Source: Achromobacter sp.
GTDB lineage: Bacteria > Pseudomonadota > Gammaproteobacteria > Burkholderiales > Burkholderiaceae_B
DNA length: 34,603 bases
Assembly (NCBI GenBank): GCA_003454835.1
Contig: DMTA01000243.1
Coordinates: forward strand, 25,486-60,088
Reading direction: 5' to 3'
This document shows, piece after piece, positions 24,473-32,074 of this stretch. The position numbers were made by a program, and so were the translations under genes. The notes below the pieces were generated by a model, which was not told the origin of the DNA, searched no databases, and saw only the letters and a program-made list of their open reading frames with translations. Every line of letters begins with the position of its first letter. The first letter of the stretch is position 1.

Positions 24473-24799
24473 TCAGCACGACGTGCAGCCTTCACTGTCA
24501 GTGACGGCGCACGGCGCACCTGCGCAGCAGTGTTCGGTCAGGTACCCCAGCAGACCGTTCATGCGGGAAAAGTCGGCGCGGTAGATAAGGTTGCGGCCTT
24601 GCTGTTCGATCGTGACCAGCCCGGCATGCGCCAACTCTTTCAGATGGAATGACAAGGTATTGCGCGCCACGGCGAGCTGGTCCGCAAGCACACTGGGAGT
24701 CAGGCCTTCAGGACCGGCAACGACGAGGGCGCGGAACACGCGCAGGCGTTGGGCATGGGCCAAGGCGGCAAGGGCGAGGACGGCATGATCTTCGTTCAT
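24473..24799 (-). CDS. arsR: ArsR family arsenic-responsive repressor
   Basis: This 108-residue winged-helix repressor of the ArsR/SmtB family would release DNA on binding arsenite. The HTH is at about 33-60 (LTPSVLADQLAVARNTLSFHLK) and the wing at 61-75 (LVTIEQQGRNLIYRA). The classical ELCVCDL metal site in the DNA-recognition helix is absent. The cysteines are at the C-terminus instead: Cys91, Cys92, Cys97, Cys105 and Cys108. This is like the Acidithiobacillus-type ArsR, whose three C-terminal cysteines bind arsenite. It is the first gene of a two-gene operon with acr3, with a candidate operator just before its start. Confidence 0.92.
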   Translation of the reverse strand: MNEDHAVLALAALAHAQRLRVFRALVVAGPEGLTPSVLADQLAVARNTLSFHLKELAHAGLVTIEQQGRNLIYRADFSRMNGLLGYLTEHCCAGAPCAVTDSEGCTSC

Positions 24800-24810
24800 G
24801 CGGCGAATAG

Positions 24811-24838
24811 TACAACGATTGTTGAATTATTGAATGAT
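24811..24838 (-). promoter_or_regulatory. Candidate ArsR operator
   Basis: An A+T-rich stretch beginning 12 bases upstream of the arsR ATG contains the dyad CAAC-GATT-GTTG (24813-24824) and two TTGAA direct repeats. It is the natural place for an autorepressor site; the exact boundaries are not clear. Confidence 0.45.
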
Positions 24839-24986
24839 TACCGGGGAAGATGCCTGTTTTGGGAGGGCGAGTTCGGTGACCGCTTTGACGAATCGGTCGC
24901 CGGCCTCGGTGTCTGACTCCCTGTGAGACGTCGCTGCAAGCTGGCGTTCACCTCCCCGGCGTGTCGGACACCTGCCGCACCACAGA

Positions 24987-25895
24987 TCAACGCTGCGATT
25001 CACCCGCCGAGCTTTCATCCAGCAGCCAATCCCGAAACGCCGCAACCGCGGGAATGGCCAACTTATCCGGCGATGCCAGGAAAAAATATCCGGCGCCCGT
25101 ACTGAATTCCTCATCCAATGCCGGCGTCAACAGCCCTTGCCGCAACTCGTCCTCCACCAGAAAGGTCGGCAACAGCCCAACGCCCAATCCCGAAGCGACC
25201 GCCTGGATGAGGTGCGTGGTCAGTTCGAACTGAGCGCCCCAGCGCATCGCGCGCACGGGTAGGCCGTGCGCTTCGAACCAGCGTTGCCACACGGCCGGAC
25301 GGGCCGCGACTTGCAGCAGCACGTGCTGGACGAGGTCGGCCGGTTTGCGGATGTTCTGGCGCGCGGCGATCTCGGGGCTGATGACGGGGATGACCTGTTC
25401 ATTCATCAGCCGATGCGGGACCAATCCCGGCCAGTCGCCGTCACCCACGGCGATCACGGCGTCGATGCCGGCCAGATCCAGGTCGAAACGCGTCACGCGG
25501 GAATGCAGGTGAACCAGAATGCCGGGGTGGCGTGCATAGAAGCGATGCAGCCTGGGCATCAGCCACTTCGCCGTAAACGTAGGCAAGGCCGCCAAATGGA
25601 AGGCGCCGCGGCCGGTGCGATGTGAGATTGCCTGCAGCGACGCGCTACGGATGCGCTGCAGGGCGGCGGCCAGTTCTTTCTGGTAGCCCCGGCCCGCCTC
25701 GGTCAGCACGATCCGCCGCTTCTCACGGCGAAAAAGCGCCACTTCCAGAAGATCTTCCAGCGCCTGCACCTGCCGGCTGACCGCGCTTTGCGTGAGCGCC
25801 AATTCGGCCGCAGCACGCGTAAAGCTCAGATGGCGGGCGCTGGCTTCGAAGGCCAACAGCAGGGACATGGAGGGGGTCAGGCGGCGCGGGTTCAT
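24987..25895 (-). CDS. LysR-type regulator (GcvA-like)
   Basis: This 302-residue regulator has the LysR HTH at about 10-68 (FEASARHLSFTRAAAELALTQ, then SAVSRQVQALEDLLEVALFRR). Its ligand-binding domain covers about 95-290 and includes LPTFTAKWLMPRL and the VASGLGVGLLPTFLVED loop, typical of the GcvA/AmpR-like branch. It is divergent from the SDR gene, with a 278-base gap holding a LysR-style dyad, so it probably controls the SDR-lyase unit. The inducer is unknown. Confidence 0.9.
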   Translation of the reverse strand: MNPRRLTPSMSLLLAFEASARHLSFTRAAAELALTQSAVSRQVQALEDLLEVALFRREKRRIVLTEAGRGYQKELAAALQRIRSASLQAISHRTGRGAFHLAALPTFTAKWLMPRLHRFYARHPGILVHLHSRVTRFDLDLAGIDAVIAVGDGDWPGLVPHRLMNEQVIPVISPEIAARQNIRKPADLVQHVLLQVAARPAVWQRWFEAHGLPVRAMRWGAQFELTTHLIQAVASGLGVGLLPTFLVEDELRQGLLTPALDEEFSTGAGYFFLASPDKLAIPAVAAFRDWLLDESSAGESQR

Positions 25896-25989
25896 TCAAT
25901 TCGTGCATGAAATACGTGTCCAGAAATATAGCGGACTTGTCCAAGACCGCACATTTGGCGCCACAGAGCTCAAGCTTCAGGGGCGCGAT

Positions 25990-26008
25990 TCATTCATGAA
26001 ACGAATGA
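25990..26008. promoter_or_regulatory. LysR-style dyad TCATTC-N7-GAATGA
   Basis: A perfect 6-bp inverted repeat with a 7-base spacer and a T-N11-A pattern within it lies between the divergent LysR and SDR genes. It is the best candidate for the regulator's main binding site. Confidence 0.45.
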
Positions 26009-26173
26009 TCTATCCAACAATTTTCCGTTTTTCCGAAACGGACATTCGCAAGAGAATGACGACTACAGCGCGCACCTTGCGATCCATCAGGCGCGGGTCG
26101 GCGCGACACGCTCAAGATAGGGCGGCCAGAATCCGGTTCAGGCCGATCACGCTTTTTTCGTACGGAGGTAAAG

Positions 26174-26959
26174 ATGGATTTGGGTATCAAAGACAAGACG
26201 GCGCTGGTGTTGGGCGGCGGCGGTGGCCTGGGCAGCGCTATTGCGCAGTCGCTGGCGCGCGAAGGCGCCAAGGTCGTCGTGGCCGACTTGAACCTGGACG
26301 CCGCAACGGCTACCGCCGACGGCATCAAGGCCCAGGGCCTGTCCGCCTTCGCCCTGCAATGGGATCTGCGCGCGTTGGACGCCTTTGACAGCCAGGTGGC
26401 GTGGATCGAAGCCAACGTCGGGCCCGTCGATATCCTGGTCAACAACACCGGCGGTCCGCCGCCCACGCCGTCTTCCGGACAGCAGGCCGATCTTTGGCGC
26501 GAACATTTTGAAGGCATGGTGCTGTCGGTCATCAAGCTGACCGATCGCATCCTGCCCGGCATGCGCGAACGGCACTGGGGCCGCATCATCACCAGCACCT
26601 CGTCGGGCGTGATTGCGCCGATTCCGAACCTGGGCATCTCCAACGCGCTGCGCATGTCGCTGGTGGGGTGGTCGAAGACGCTGGCCCGCGAAGTGGGCAA
26701 GGACGGCATCACGTCGAACATCGTGCTGCCGGGCCGCATCGCGACAGCGCGCATTACGTTTCTGGACGAAGCGCGGGCAAAGCGCGAAGGGCGCAGCGTG
26801 GAAGACGTCAGCCGCGAGAGCACCGGCGCCATTCCGGTGGGCCGGTACGGAGATCCTCTGGAATACGGCGACGCGGTTGCGTTCCTGGCCAGCGCGCGGG
26901 CCAGCTACATCACCGGATCGACGATCCGCGTGGACGGCGGCCTGATCGCCAGCATCTAA
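26174..26959 (+). CDS. Short-chain dehydrogenase/reductase family protein with altered catalytic motif
   Basis: A 261-residue Rossmann-fold protein. The nucleotide-binding loop is GGGGGLG (14-20) and the NNAG-type motif is NNTG (90-93). The catalytic serine region is TSTSSG (140-145). Thirteen residues after Ser143, where YxxxK is expected, the protein reads SNALR. Ser156 thus takes the Tyr place and Arg160 the Lys place, although the following helix (MSLVGWSKTLA) aligns well with normal SDRs. The C-terminus ends in the usual YITGSTIRVDGGL. Either another residue serves in catalysis or the protein has a different role. The start has a strong GGAGGT. The lyase gene begins 42 bases downstream. 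Confidence 0.87.
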   Translation: MDLGIKDKTALVLGGGGGLGSAIAQSLAREGAKVVVADLNLDAATATADGIKAQGLSAFALQWDLRALDAFDSQVAWIEANVGPVDILVNNTGGPPPTPSSGQQADLWREHFEGMVLSVIKLTDRILPGMRERHWGRIITSTSSGVIAPIPNLGISNALRMSLVGWSKTLAREVGKDGITSNIVLPGRIATARITFLDEARAKREGRSVEDVSRESTGAIPVGRYGDPLEYGDAVAFLASARASYITGSTIRVDGGLIASI

Positions 26960-27001
26960 GGCCTGACGCCTGCCTCAACCAAATCATTGGAACAACTGAC
27001 C

Positions 27002-27937
27002 ATGAAACTGACTGCTGACGCGAAAGGCGTGTTTCCCATCGCCCCGACGCCGTTCTTTGATGATGGCTCTGTCGACCGCGCCTCGATTGACCGGATGATG
27101 GATTTCTATCTGGCTTGCGGCTCGACCGGCCTGACCGTTTTGGGCCAACTGGGCGAAGCGCCCAAACTGGACTTCACGGAATCCCTGGAAATCGCCTCGC
27201 AGGTGATCGGCAAATCGCAAGGCATTCCCATCGTGGTGGGCGTGTCGGCGCCCGGATTTGCCTCCATGCGTTCGCTCACGCGCGAAGTGATGGACCGCGG
27301 CGCGGCCGGCGTGATGATTGCGCCGCCCAACACCCTTCGCACCGACGATCAGATCGTCAACTACTACCACCAGGCGGTGGAGGCCATTGGCGACGACGTT
27401 CCGTTCGTGCTGCAGGACTATCCGCTGACCTTTTCCGTACAGATGGCTCCCACGGTCATCCGGCGGATCGTGACGGATCTGGCGTCGTGCGTCATGCTCA
27501 AGCACGAAGACTGGCCCGGCCTGGAGAAGATCTCGGCGCTGCGCCGCTTTGAAGCCGAAGGCGCCATGCGGCATATCTCGATTCTGTGCGGCAACAACGG
27601 CCTGTTCCTGGACTACGAAATGGCGCGCGGCGCCGACGGCGCCAACACCGGGTACTGCTTTCCGGACATGCTGTGCGACTTCGTCAAATGGGTGGGCGAG
27701 GGCAGGACCGAAGCGGCGCATGACCTCTTCGATGCGCACCTGCCGCTGCTGCGCTACGAACAGCAGCCGGGTGTCGGGCTGGCCGTGCGCAAGTACGTGA
27801 TGATGCGCCGGGGCATCCTGACCAGCGCGGCGCAGCGCCGGCCGGGCAGTGCGCTGACCGCGCAAGCGCGGACCGAGGTCGACCATCTGTTGACGCGCCT
27901 AGGCAAGCACGATTCGCGGGCGCGTGATCTGGTCTAG
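27002..27937 (+). CDS. Dihydrodipicolinate synthase/N-acetylneuraminate lyase family protein
   Basis: Members of this class I aldolase family form a Schiff base with a keto acid such as pyruvate. The 311-residue protein keeps Lys167 (VMLKHED) as Schiff-base lysine and Tyr140 (QDYPLTF) as the acid/base. The TTGE motif of true DapA is changed to GQLGE (48-52), so the threonine of the proton relay is lost and lysine biosynthesis is unlikely. A related aldolase, dehydratase or keto-acid lyase is more likely. I use the ATG at 27002; a TTG at 26987 is possible. It forms a unit with the SDR gene. Confidence 0.87.
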   Translation: MKLTADAKGVFPIAPTPFFDDGSVDRASIDRMMDFYLACGSTGLTVLGQLGEAPKLDFTESLEIASQVIGKSQGIPIVVGVSAPGFASMRSLTREVMDRGAAGVMIAPPNTLRTDDQIVNYYHQAVEAIGDDVPFVLQDYPLTFSVQMAPTVIRRIVTDLASCVMLKHEDWPGLEKISALRRFEAEGAMRHISILCGNNGLFLDYEMARGADGANTGYCFPDMLCDFVKWVGEGRTEAAHDLFDAHLPLLRYEQQPGVGLAVRKYVMMRRGILTSAAQRRPGSALTAQARTEVDHLLTRLGKHDSRARDLV

Positions 27938-28000
27938 GACCGAAGCCGCATCGTGCGATGTTCAAGCGGTGGCCGACGCTGGCACAGCATCGGCCACTGC

Positions 28001-28873
28001 TTACTGACGGAGCCGATCAGCCGCCTCCGCGATCCGTTGGGCGAGGAGGGCGGCGATCGGCTGGCGGCTGTCGGACGGGCGCTCGACCAGACCGATTTCC
28101 CGGTAGAACGTGGCGTCGCCAAGATCTTTGGCGACGACGCCTCTGGGCAGCGTCAGCGCCTTGCTGAGCGGCAGCAGCGCAACGCCCACGCCCCGCCGCA
28201 CCAGCTGGGCGATGGCTTGCAGCTCGTCCAGTTCGATGGCCTCTTTGACCGACACCCGCGAGCGCCGCAAGAACTGGTCGACCAGCCGGCCGCCGAACGA
28301 GCCGCGGTCATAGCGGATGAAGGCCTCGTTCTCCAGCAGATCCATCCAGTCGCGATGTGCCTGCTTTTGCGGCGCCAGCAGCACGAAGGGCTCGTTGAAC
28401 AGCACGCGCCAGCGCAGATCGGCCGGCAGCGCAAATGGCGGCTTGATCATGACCGCGATGTCGACCTCGCCGGAATCCACCTGTCCCAGAAGATTGAGCG
28501 ACAGGCCGGGCACCAGTCTGATGCGATAGCCCGGATTGACCCGCCAGAACTCGGTCAGCGCATCCGTCAGGAACGTGACTTGGGCGGACGCGATCGATCC
28601 AACGCGGATCAGGCCCGTCTTGGGCGTGCTGACATGCCGCCCAAACTTGCCGTAGACGGCCATCATCTCCTCGGCAATCGCCAGCGCTTCGCGGCCATTG
28701 CTGTTGAGATTGGCGGACCGTCCCGTCCGATCGAACAGCGGATAGCCCAGTTCTTCTTCCAGTCGCTGGATCTGCGCGCTGACCGCGGATTGCGTCAGGC
28801 CGATGTGCGCGGCCGCATTTGCAAAGGTGCCGTAGCGCACCACCGCCATGAAAGTCTGGAGTTCGCGCAGCAT
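28001..28873 (-). CDS. LysR-type regulator
   Basis: This 290-residue protein has the LysR HTH at residues 1-60 (TFMAVVRYGTFANAAAHIGL, then TQSAVSAQIQRLEEELGYPLF). The effector domain covers about 88-280, with the LVRRGVGVALLPLSKAL loop. It is divergent from the aminotransferase gene and converges on the lyase gene. A LysR-type site lies 8 bases from its start codon. It probably controls the aminotransferase-RraA unit and itself. Confidence 0.9.
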   Translation of the reverse strand: MLRELQTFMAVVRYGTFANAAAHIGLTQSAVSAQIQRLEEELGYPLFDRTGRSANLNSNGREALAIAEEMMAVYGKFGRHVSTPKTGLIRVGSIASAQVTFLTDALTEFWRVNPGYRIRLVPGLSLNLLGQVDSGEVDIAVMIKPPFALPADLRWRVLFNEPFVLLAPQKQAHRDWMDLLENEAFIRYDRGSFGGRLVDQFLRRSRVSVKEAIELDELQAIAQLVRRGVGVALLPLSKALTLPRGVVAKDLGDATFYREIGLVERPSDSRQPIAALLAQRIAEAADRLRQ

Positions 28874-28881
28874 GAGGGTTG

Positions 28882-28896
28882 ATCGAAATTATTGAT
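28882..28896. promoter_or_regulatory. Candidate LysR box next to the regulator start
   Basis: ATCGAAATTATTGAT has paired ends (ATC/GAT) and partial inner symmetry, within an A+T-rich stretch of the 140-base gap between the divergent genes. Position fits an autoregulatory site. Confidence 0.4.
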
Positions 28897-29013
28897 GGTC
28901 AGTTGGAAAATATATCGCTTTTCTTGGACAAAGCGCGGCCATAGACTAGGCGCATTCAAGGATCTTGTACAGCGTTCCCCGCAGGGCAAGACCCGCCAAC
29001 CCGCGAGACGACG

Positions 29014-30210
29014 ATGGTGTCCAACCTCCTCAGCGCAGTAAAGCCTTCCCCCACACTGGTCATCACCAAGCTCGCCGCAGACATGCGCCGGCGCGGCATT
29101 GACGTGATCGGACTGTCGCAGGGCGAACCCGATTTCCCGACGCCCGAGCACATCTGCACCGCCGCGAAGCAGGCCATCGACGCCGGCGCCACGCGCTACA
29201 CGGATGTCGACGGGACCCGCGAACTGAAGGAAGCCATCGTCCGCAAATTCTGGCGCGACAACAGCATTTCGTACGATCCGGCGCAGATCAGCGTGGGCAC
29301 GGGCGGCAAGCAGGTGATCTTCAACGCGCTGCTGGCCACCATCAACCCGGGAGACGAGGTGATCATTCCGGCGCCGTATTGGGTGTCCTATCCCGACATG
29401 GTGCGGCTGGCGGGCGGCGTGCCGGTGGAGGTCGACTGCCCGGCCTCGCAGGACTTCAAGATCCGGCCCGAGCAATTGCGCCAAGCCATCACGCCAAAGA
29501 CCAAATGGGTCATCCTGAACTCGCCAAGCAATCCCACGGGCGCCGGTTATTCGCGCGACGACCTGGCCGCGTTGGCGCTTGAGCTGGCACGTCATCCGCA
29601 CGTGTGGATCATGACGGACGACATGTACGAGCACATCCGCTATGACGGCTGGCAGTTTTCGACCATTGCGTCCGTCGACCCCGACCTGCACGATCGGACC
29701 TTGACGATCAATGGCGTCTCGAAGGCCTATTCCATGACGGGTTGGCGCATCGGCTATGCCGGTGGGCCAACCGCGTTGATCCAGGCGATGGCCACGATTC
29801 AGTCGCAAAGCACCAGCAACCCGTGCTCGGTCGCCCAAGCGGCCGCGACGGCGGCGCTGGATGGCCCGATGGACTTCCTGCTGCCGCGCAACCAGGCCTT
29901 CAAGCGCCGGCGGGACGATTGCCTACTGGCGCTCAATGCGATCGACGGCGTGCATTGCCGCACACCCGAAGGCGCGTTCTATCTGTTCCCGTCGTGCGAA
30001 GGGCTGATTGGCCGCACCACCGCACAAGGCAAGGTGCTGAGCACCGACGTGGACGTCAGCCAGTTCTTTCTTGAAGACGCGCACGTGGCCGTGGTGCCGG
30101 GCAGCGCATTTGGCGCCGAGGGGTACTTCCGCATTTCGTTTGCGACGTCGGACGAGCGGTTGGCGCAGGCGTGCAAGCGCCTGAGCGACGTCTGCGGGAC
30201 GCTTGAGTAA
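29014..30210 (+). CDS. Class I/II pyridoxal-phosphate aminotransferase (aspartate aminotransferase-like)
   Basis: This 398-residue enzyme moves an amino group between an amino acid and a keto acid. The PLP lysine is Lys237 in NGVSKAYSMTGWRIGY. Other markers are GLSQGEPDFPTPEHI, the phosphate-binding GTGGKQVIFNAL, PAPYWVSYPDM, NSPSNPTGAGYS and a C-terminal EGYFRISFA with the carboxylate-binding Arg. It fits the AAT subgroup I-beta/gamma enzymes, which act on aspartate or aromatic substrates. Start ATG at 29014 with a modest GAG upstream. It is the first gene of the plus-strand unit controlled by the divergent LysR gene and precedes the SDR remnant and the RraA-like gene. Confidence 0.9.
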   Translation: MVSNLLSAVKPSPTLVITKLAADMRRRGIDVIGLSQGEPDFPTPEHICTAAKQAIDAGATRYTDVDGTRELKEAIVRKFWRDNSISYDPAQISVGTGGKQVIFNALLATINPGDEVIIPAPYWVSYPDMVRLAGGVPVEVDCPASQDFKIRPEQLRQAITPKTKWVILNSPSNPTGAGYSRDDLAALALELARHPHVWIMTDDMYEHIRYDGWQFSTIASVDPDLHDRTLTINGVSKAYSMTGWRIGYAGGPTALIQAMATIQSQSTSNPCSVAQAAATAALDGPMDFLLPRNQAFKRRRDDCLLALNAIDGVHCRTPEGAFYLFPSCEGLIGRTTAQGKVLSTDVDVSQFFLEDAHVAVVPGSAFGAEGYFRISFATSDERLAQACKRLSDVCGTLE

Positions 30211-30231
30211 CCATCGCAGCCGCGGGGGCCA

Positions 30232-30345
30232 TTTTTTGCAGGCGAACCCGCGGCCTACATTACGGGTGCGACGTTCCGTGTGGACGGCGGCCTGATTTCG
30301 GTGCTTGACGCGCCAGTTCTGATTTCACCAGGGAGAAACCCATGA
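30232..30345 (+). pseudogene. Remnant of an SDR gene (C-terminal end only)
   Basis: In the gap between the aminotransferase and RraA-like genes, one frame reads GEPAAYITGATFRVDGGLIS from 30241. This is the unmistakable C-terminal motif of short-chain dehydrogenases (compare ARASYITGSTIRVDGGLIAS in the intact SDR at 26174-26959). Nothing upstream of about 30232 continues it; the aminotransferase stop is only 22 bases before. The frame runs to a TGA overlapping the RraA start (ATGA). DNA similarity to the intact copy is only moderate, so it is the rest of a different SDR gene lost by deletion. Confidence 0.75.
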
Positions 30346-31046
30346 CCGTTTCCGACGAGGTTCAATTCAAGGCGCTGTCGGGCGTCACGACGGCAACACT
30401 GACCACGATTTTGTTGAAGAAGGGGCTGCGCAACGTCTGGATCCGCGGCGCGTTCCCGTTGGCGCAAGGCCTCGAACGCATCGTCGGCCGCGCGTTCACC
30501 GTGCGCTTCGTGCCCGCCCGCGAGGACTTGGCCACGCCGGAATCCTGGTCCTCGCCGAAGTCCAGCCGCGGCGCCATCGAGCAGATGCCCTCGGGCTGCA
30601 TCGCGGTGGTCGACGCCATGGGCGTGAAAGACGCCGGCATCTGGGGCGACATCCTGTGCGCCCGCATGGCGAAACGGGGCGTTGCGGGTCTGGTGACTGA
30701 CGGGGTCGTGCGCGACCTGGCCGGTGTGCTGGGAACCAAGCTGCCCGTCTGGGCGAGCGGTGCGGCGGCGCCTCCGTCGGTGGCCGGCCTGACCTTCGTG
30801 GATTGGCAGCAGCCCGTCGCGTGCGGCGGCGTAGCCGTCTTTCCCGATGACGTGATCGTCGCCGACCAGGATGGCGCCGTCGTCATCCCGGCCGCGCTGC
30901 TGGCCGATGTGGTCGACGCCGCCGTCGAGCAGGAACGCTTCGAAGGCTGGATCATGGACGAGGTCAACAATGGCGCCGTGCTGCCGGGCCTGTACCCGCC
31001 GAATGACGCCAACAAGGCGAAGTACGAGGCGTCCAAGAAGAAATAA
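30342..31046 (+). CDS. RraA/4-hydroxy-4-methyl-2-oxoglutarate aldolase family protein
   Basis: This 234-residue protein belongs to the family that holds the RNase E inhibitor RraA and the divalent-metal HMG/CHA aldolases, which also decarboxylate oxaloacetate. The active-site loop GIWGDILCARMAKRGVAG, followed by VTDGVVRD (Arg124, Asp125), keeps the Gly-Asp and Arg-Asp residues that bind the substrate and metal in the aldolases. In a catabolic setting the aldolase or keto-acid decarboxylase role is more likely than RNase E control. The start has GGGAG upstream and overlaps the end of the SDR remnant. It ends just before a strong terminator. Confidence 0.87.
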   Translation: MTVSDEVQFKALSGVTTATLTTILLKKGLRNVWIRGAFPLAQGLERIVGRAFTVRFVPAREDLATPESWSSPKSSRGAIEQMPSGCIAVVDAMGVKDAGIWGDILCARMAKRGVAGLVTDGVVRDLAGVLGTKLPVWASGAAAPPSVAGLTFVDWQQPVACGGVAVFPDDVIVADQDGAVVIPAALLADVVDAAVEQERFEGWIMDEVNNGAVLPGLYPPNDANKAKYEASKKK

Positions 31047-31059
31047 CGCTGGGCGCCAC

Positions 31060-31099
31060 AAAAAAGGCGATGCCGGGGAAGCCTGGCATCGCCTTTTTT
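31060..31099. terminator. Strong bidirectional rho-independent terminator
   Basis: AAAAAAGGCGATGCC (31060-31074) pairs perfectly with GGCATCGCCTTTTTT (31085-31099) around a 10-base loop. With an A-run on one side and a T-run on the other it serves both the RraA-like gene (plus) and the amidotransferase gene (minus), which converge here. Confidence 0.93.
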
Positions 31100-31116
31100 G
31101 CGCATCAAGCGCCCGA

Positions 31117-31842
31117 TCAGACCGCCGCGGGCTTGCCGATGGTGGCAACGAAGGCGCGAGCAATGTGCAGGCCCGCCGCATCGGCATCGGCCGCAAAGCG
31201 GGCCCGGTCCTCGGATGCCTGCGTTTCCAGCCAGCCCGGCGCAATGCGATTGACCCGCTCGGGATTGCCGCGCGTCCAGTCATGAACGACGTCGCCACTG
31301 GCTTCAAAGTGGAACTGCATGCCGTAGGTTGCCCGTCCCACGCGGAAACACTGATTCTGGACGGTTTGGGATTGGGCCAGAAGGAGGGCGGTTTTAGGCA
31401 GGGTGTAGGTGTCGACGTGCCACTGGAAACTGGTGAAGCCGTCCTGCAACTCGGCAAACAAGGGATCCGCGCGCCCATCGTCGGTCACGGTAAGCGGCGT
31501 CCACGAGAACTCCCGCGCCACGCCCAGCAGGTTGTCGGCGCCATAGGCACGGGCCAGCACCTGCGCACCCAGGCATATGCCCAGCACGGACTTGCCGGCA
31601 TCGCCGAATTCGCGCATCAACGCGACCAGCTTGGGCAGGTAGGGATAAAGATCATCGTCGCGCGCGCTGGGCCAGCCGCCGGGGACGATCAGGGCGTCGA
31701 AGTCGTCCAGCGCAATGTCGCCGAGGCCGTCGCGATAGACGCGGAGCCAGGTAATGTCGGCCTGGGCTTCGTTCAGCGCGCTCAGCAGAAGGCCGAGCTG
31801 CGTGTTCTCCATGGTTTCGATGATTGCGACGCGCGGGGTCAT
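31117..31842 (-). CDS. Class I glutamine amidotransferase-like protein (GMP synthase GATase-like)
   Basis: This 241-residue stand-alone GATase1 domain has all three residues of the catalytic triad: nucleophile Cys90 in GICLGAQ, and His178 and Glu180 in MQFHFE. Such proteins release ammonia or cleave a gamma-glutamyl bond, for example in gamma-glutamyl-polyamine breakdown; no synthetase partner is next to it. I start at MTPRVAIIET (ATG at 31842), where family homology begins. The site lacks a clear ribosome-binding sequence, and the open frame upstream consists of an 11-bp repeat and an A+T-rich stretch. Confidence 0.88.
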   Translation of the reverse strand: MTPRVAIIETMENTQLGLLLSALNEAQADITWLRVYRDGLGDIALDDFDALIVPGGWPSARDDDLYPYLPKLVALMREFGDAGKSVLGICLGAQVLARAYGADNLLGVAREFSWTPLTVTDDGRADPLFAELQDGFTSFQWHVDTYTLPKTALLLAQSQTVQNQCFRVGRATYGMQFHFEASGDVVHDWTRGNPERVNRIAPGWLETQASEDRARFAADADAAGLHIARAFVATIGKPAAV

Positions 31843-31860
31843 TGGGGTATCGAATTTGGG

Positions 31861-31882
31861 ATGGGTTGGGAATGGGTTGGGA
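31861..31882. repeat. Two tandem copies of an 11-bp unit
   Basis: ATGGGTTGGGA is repeated exactly at 31861-31871 and 31872-31882, with a partial third copy beginning. It lies 19 bases upstream of the amidotransferase start, in its leader. Confidence 0.85.
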
Positions 31883-31947
31883 ATGTTTGGCGCGCATCTT
31901 ATCTGATGACGGCCGGACAGCAGGCTGGAAACGGCTATTTTGTACTT

Positions 31948-31971
31948 TACATAATACACATTATGCGTATT
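31948..31971 (-). promoter_or_regulatory. Overlapping dyads, likely promoter/operator of the amidotransferase gene
   Basis: CATAAT-ACAC-ATTATG (31950-31965) is a perfect inverted repeat, and AATAC/GTATT (31953-31957, 31967-31971) forms a second one overlapping it. On the minus strand TATTAT here could be a -10 element about 110 bases before the start codon. The stretch is clearly A+T-rich against its surroundings. Confidence 0.45.
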
Positions 31972-32074
31972 GTGGGCCAAGTAGACGGCGCAAGCGCCGT
32001 CTGCCGTGCCGCCGTCGTTCGTTCCATCTTGTCAGACCCGTTTCTCAGGTTTGAAGACAGTCTCCGCGCCTCCC

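Noticed and set aside
28795..29838. 347-codon minus-strand frame across the aminotransferase start
   Set aside because: It covers the regulator-aminotransferase gap and the aminotransferase itself, with shadow composition.
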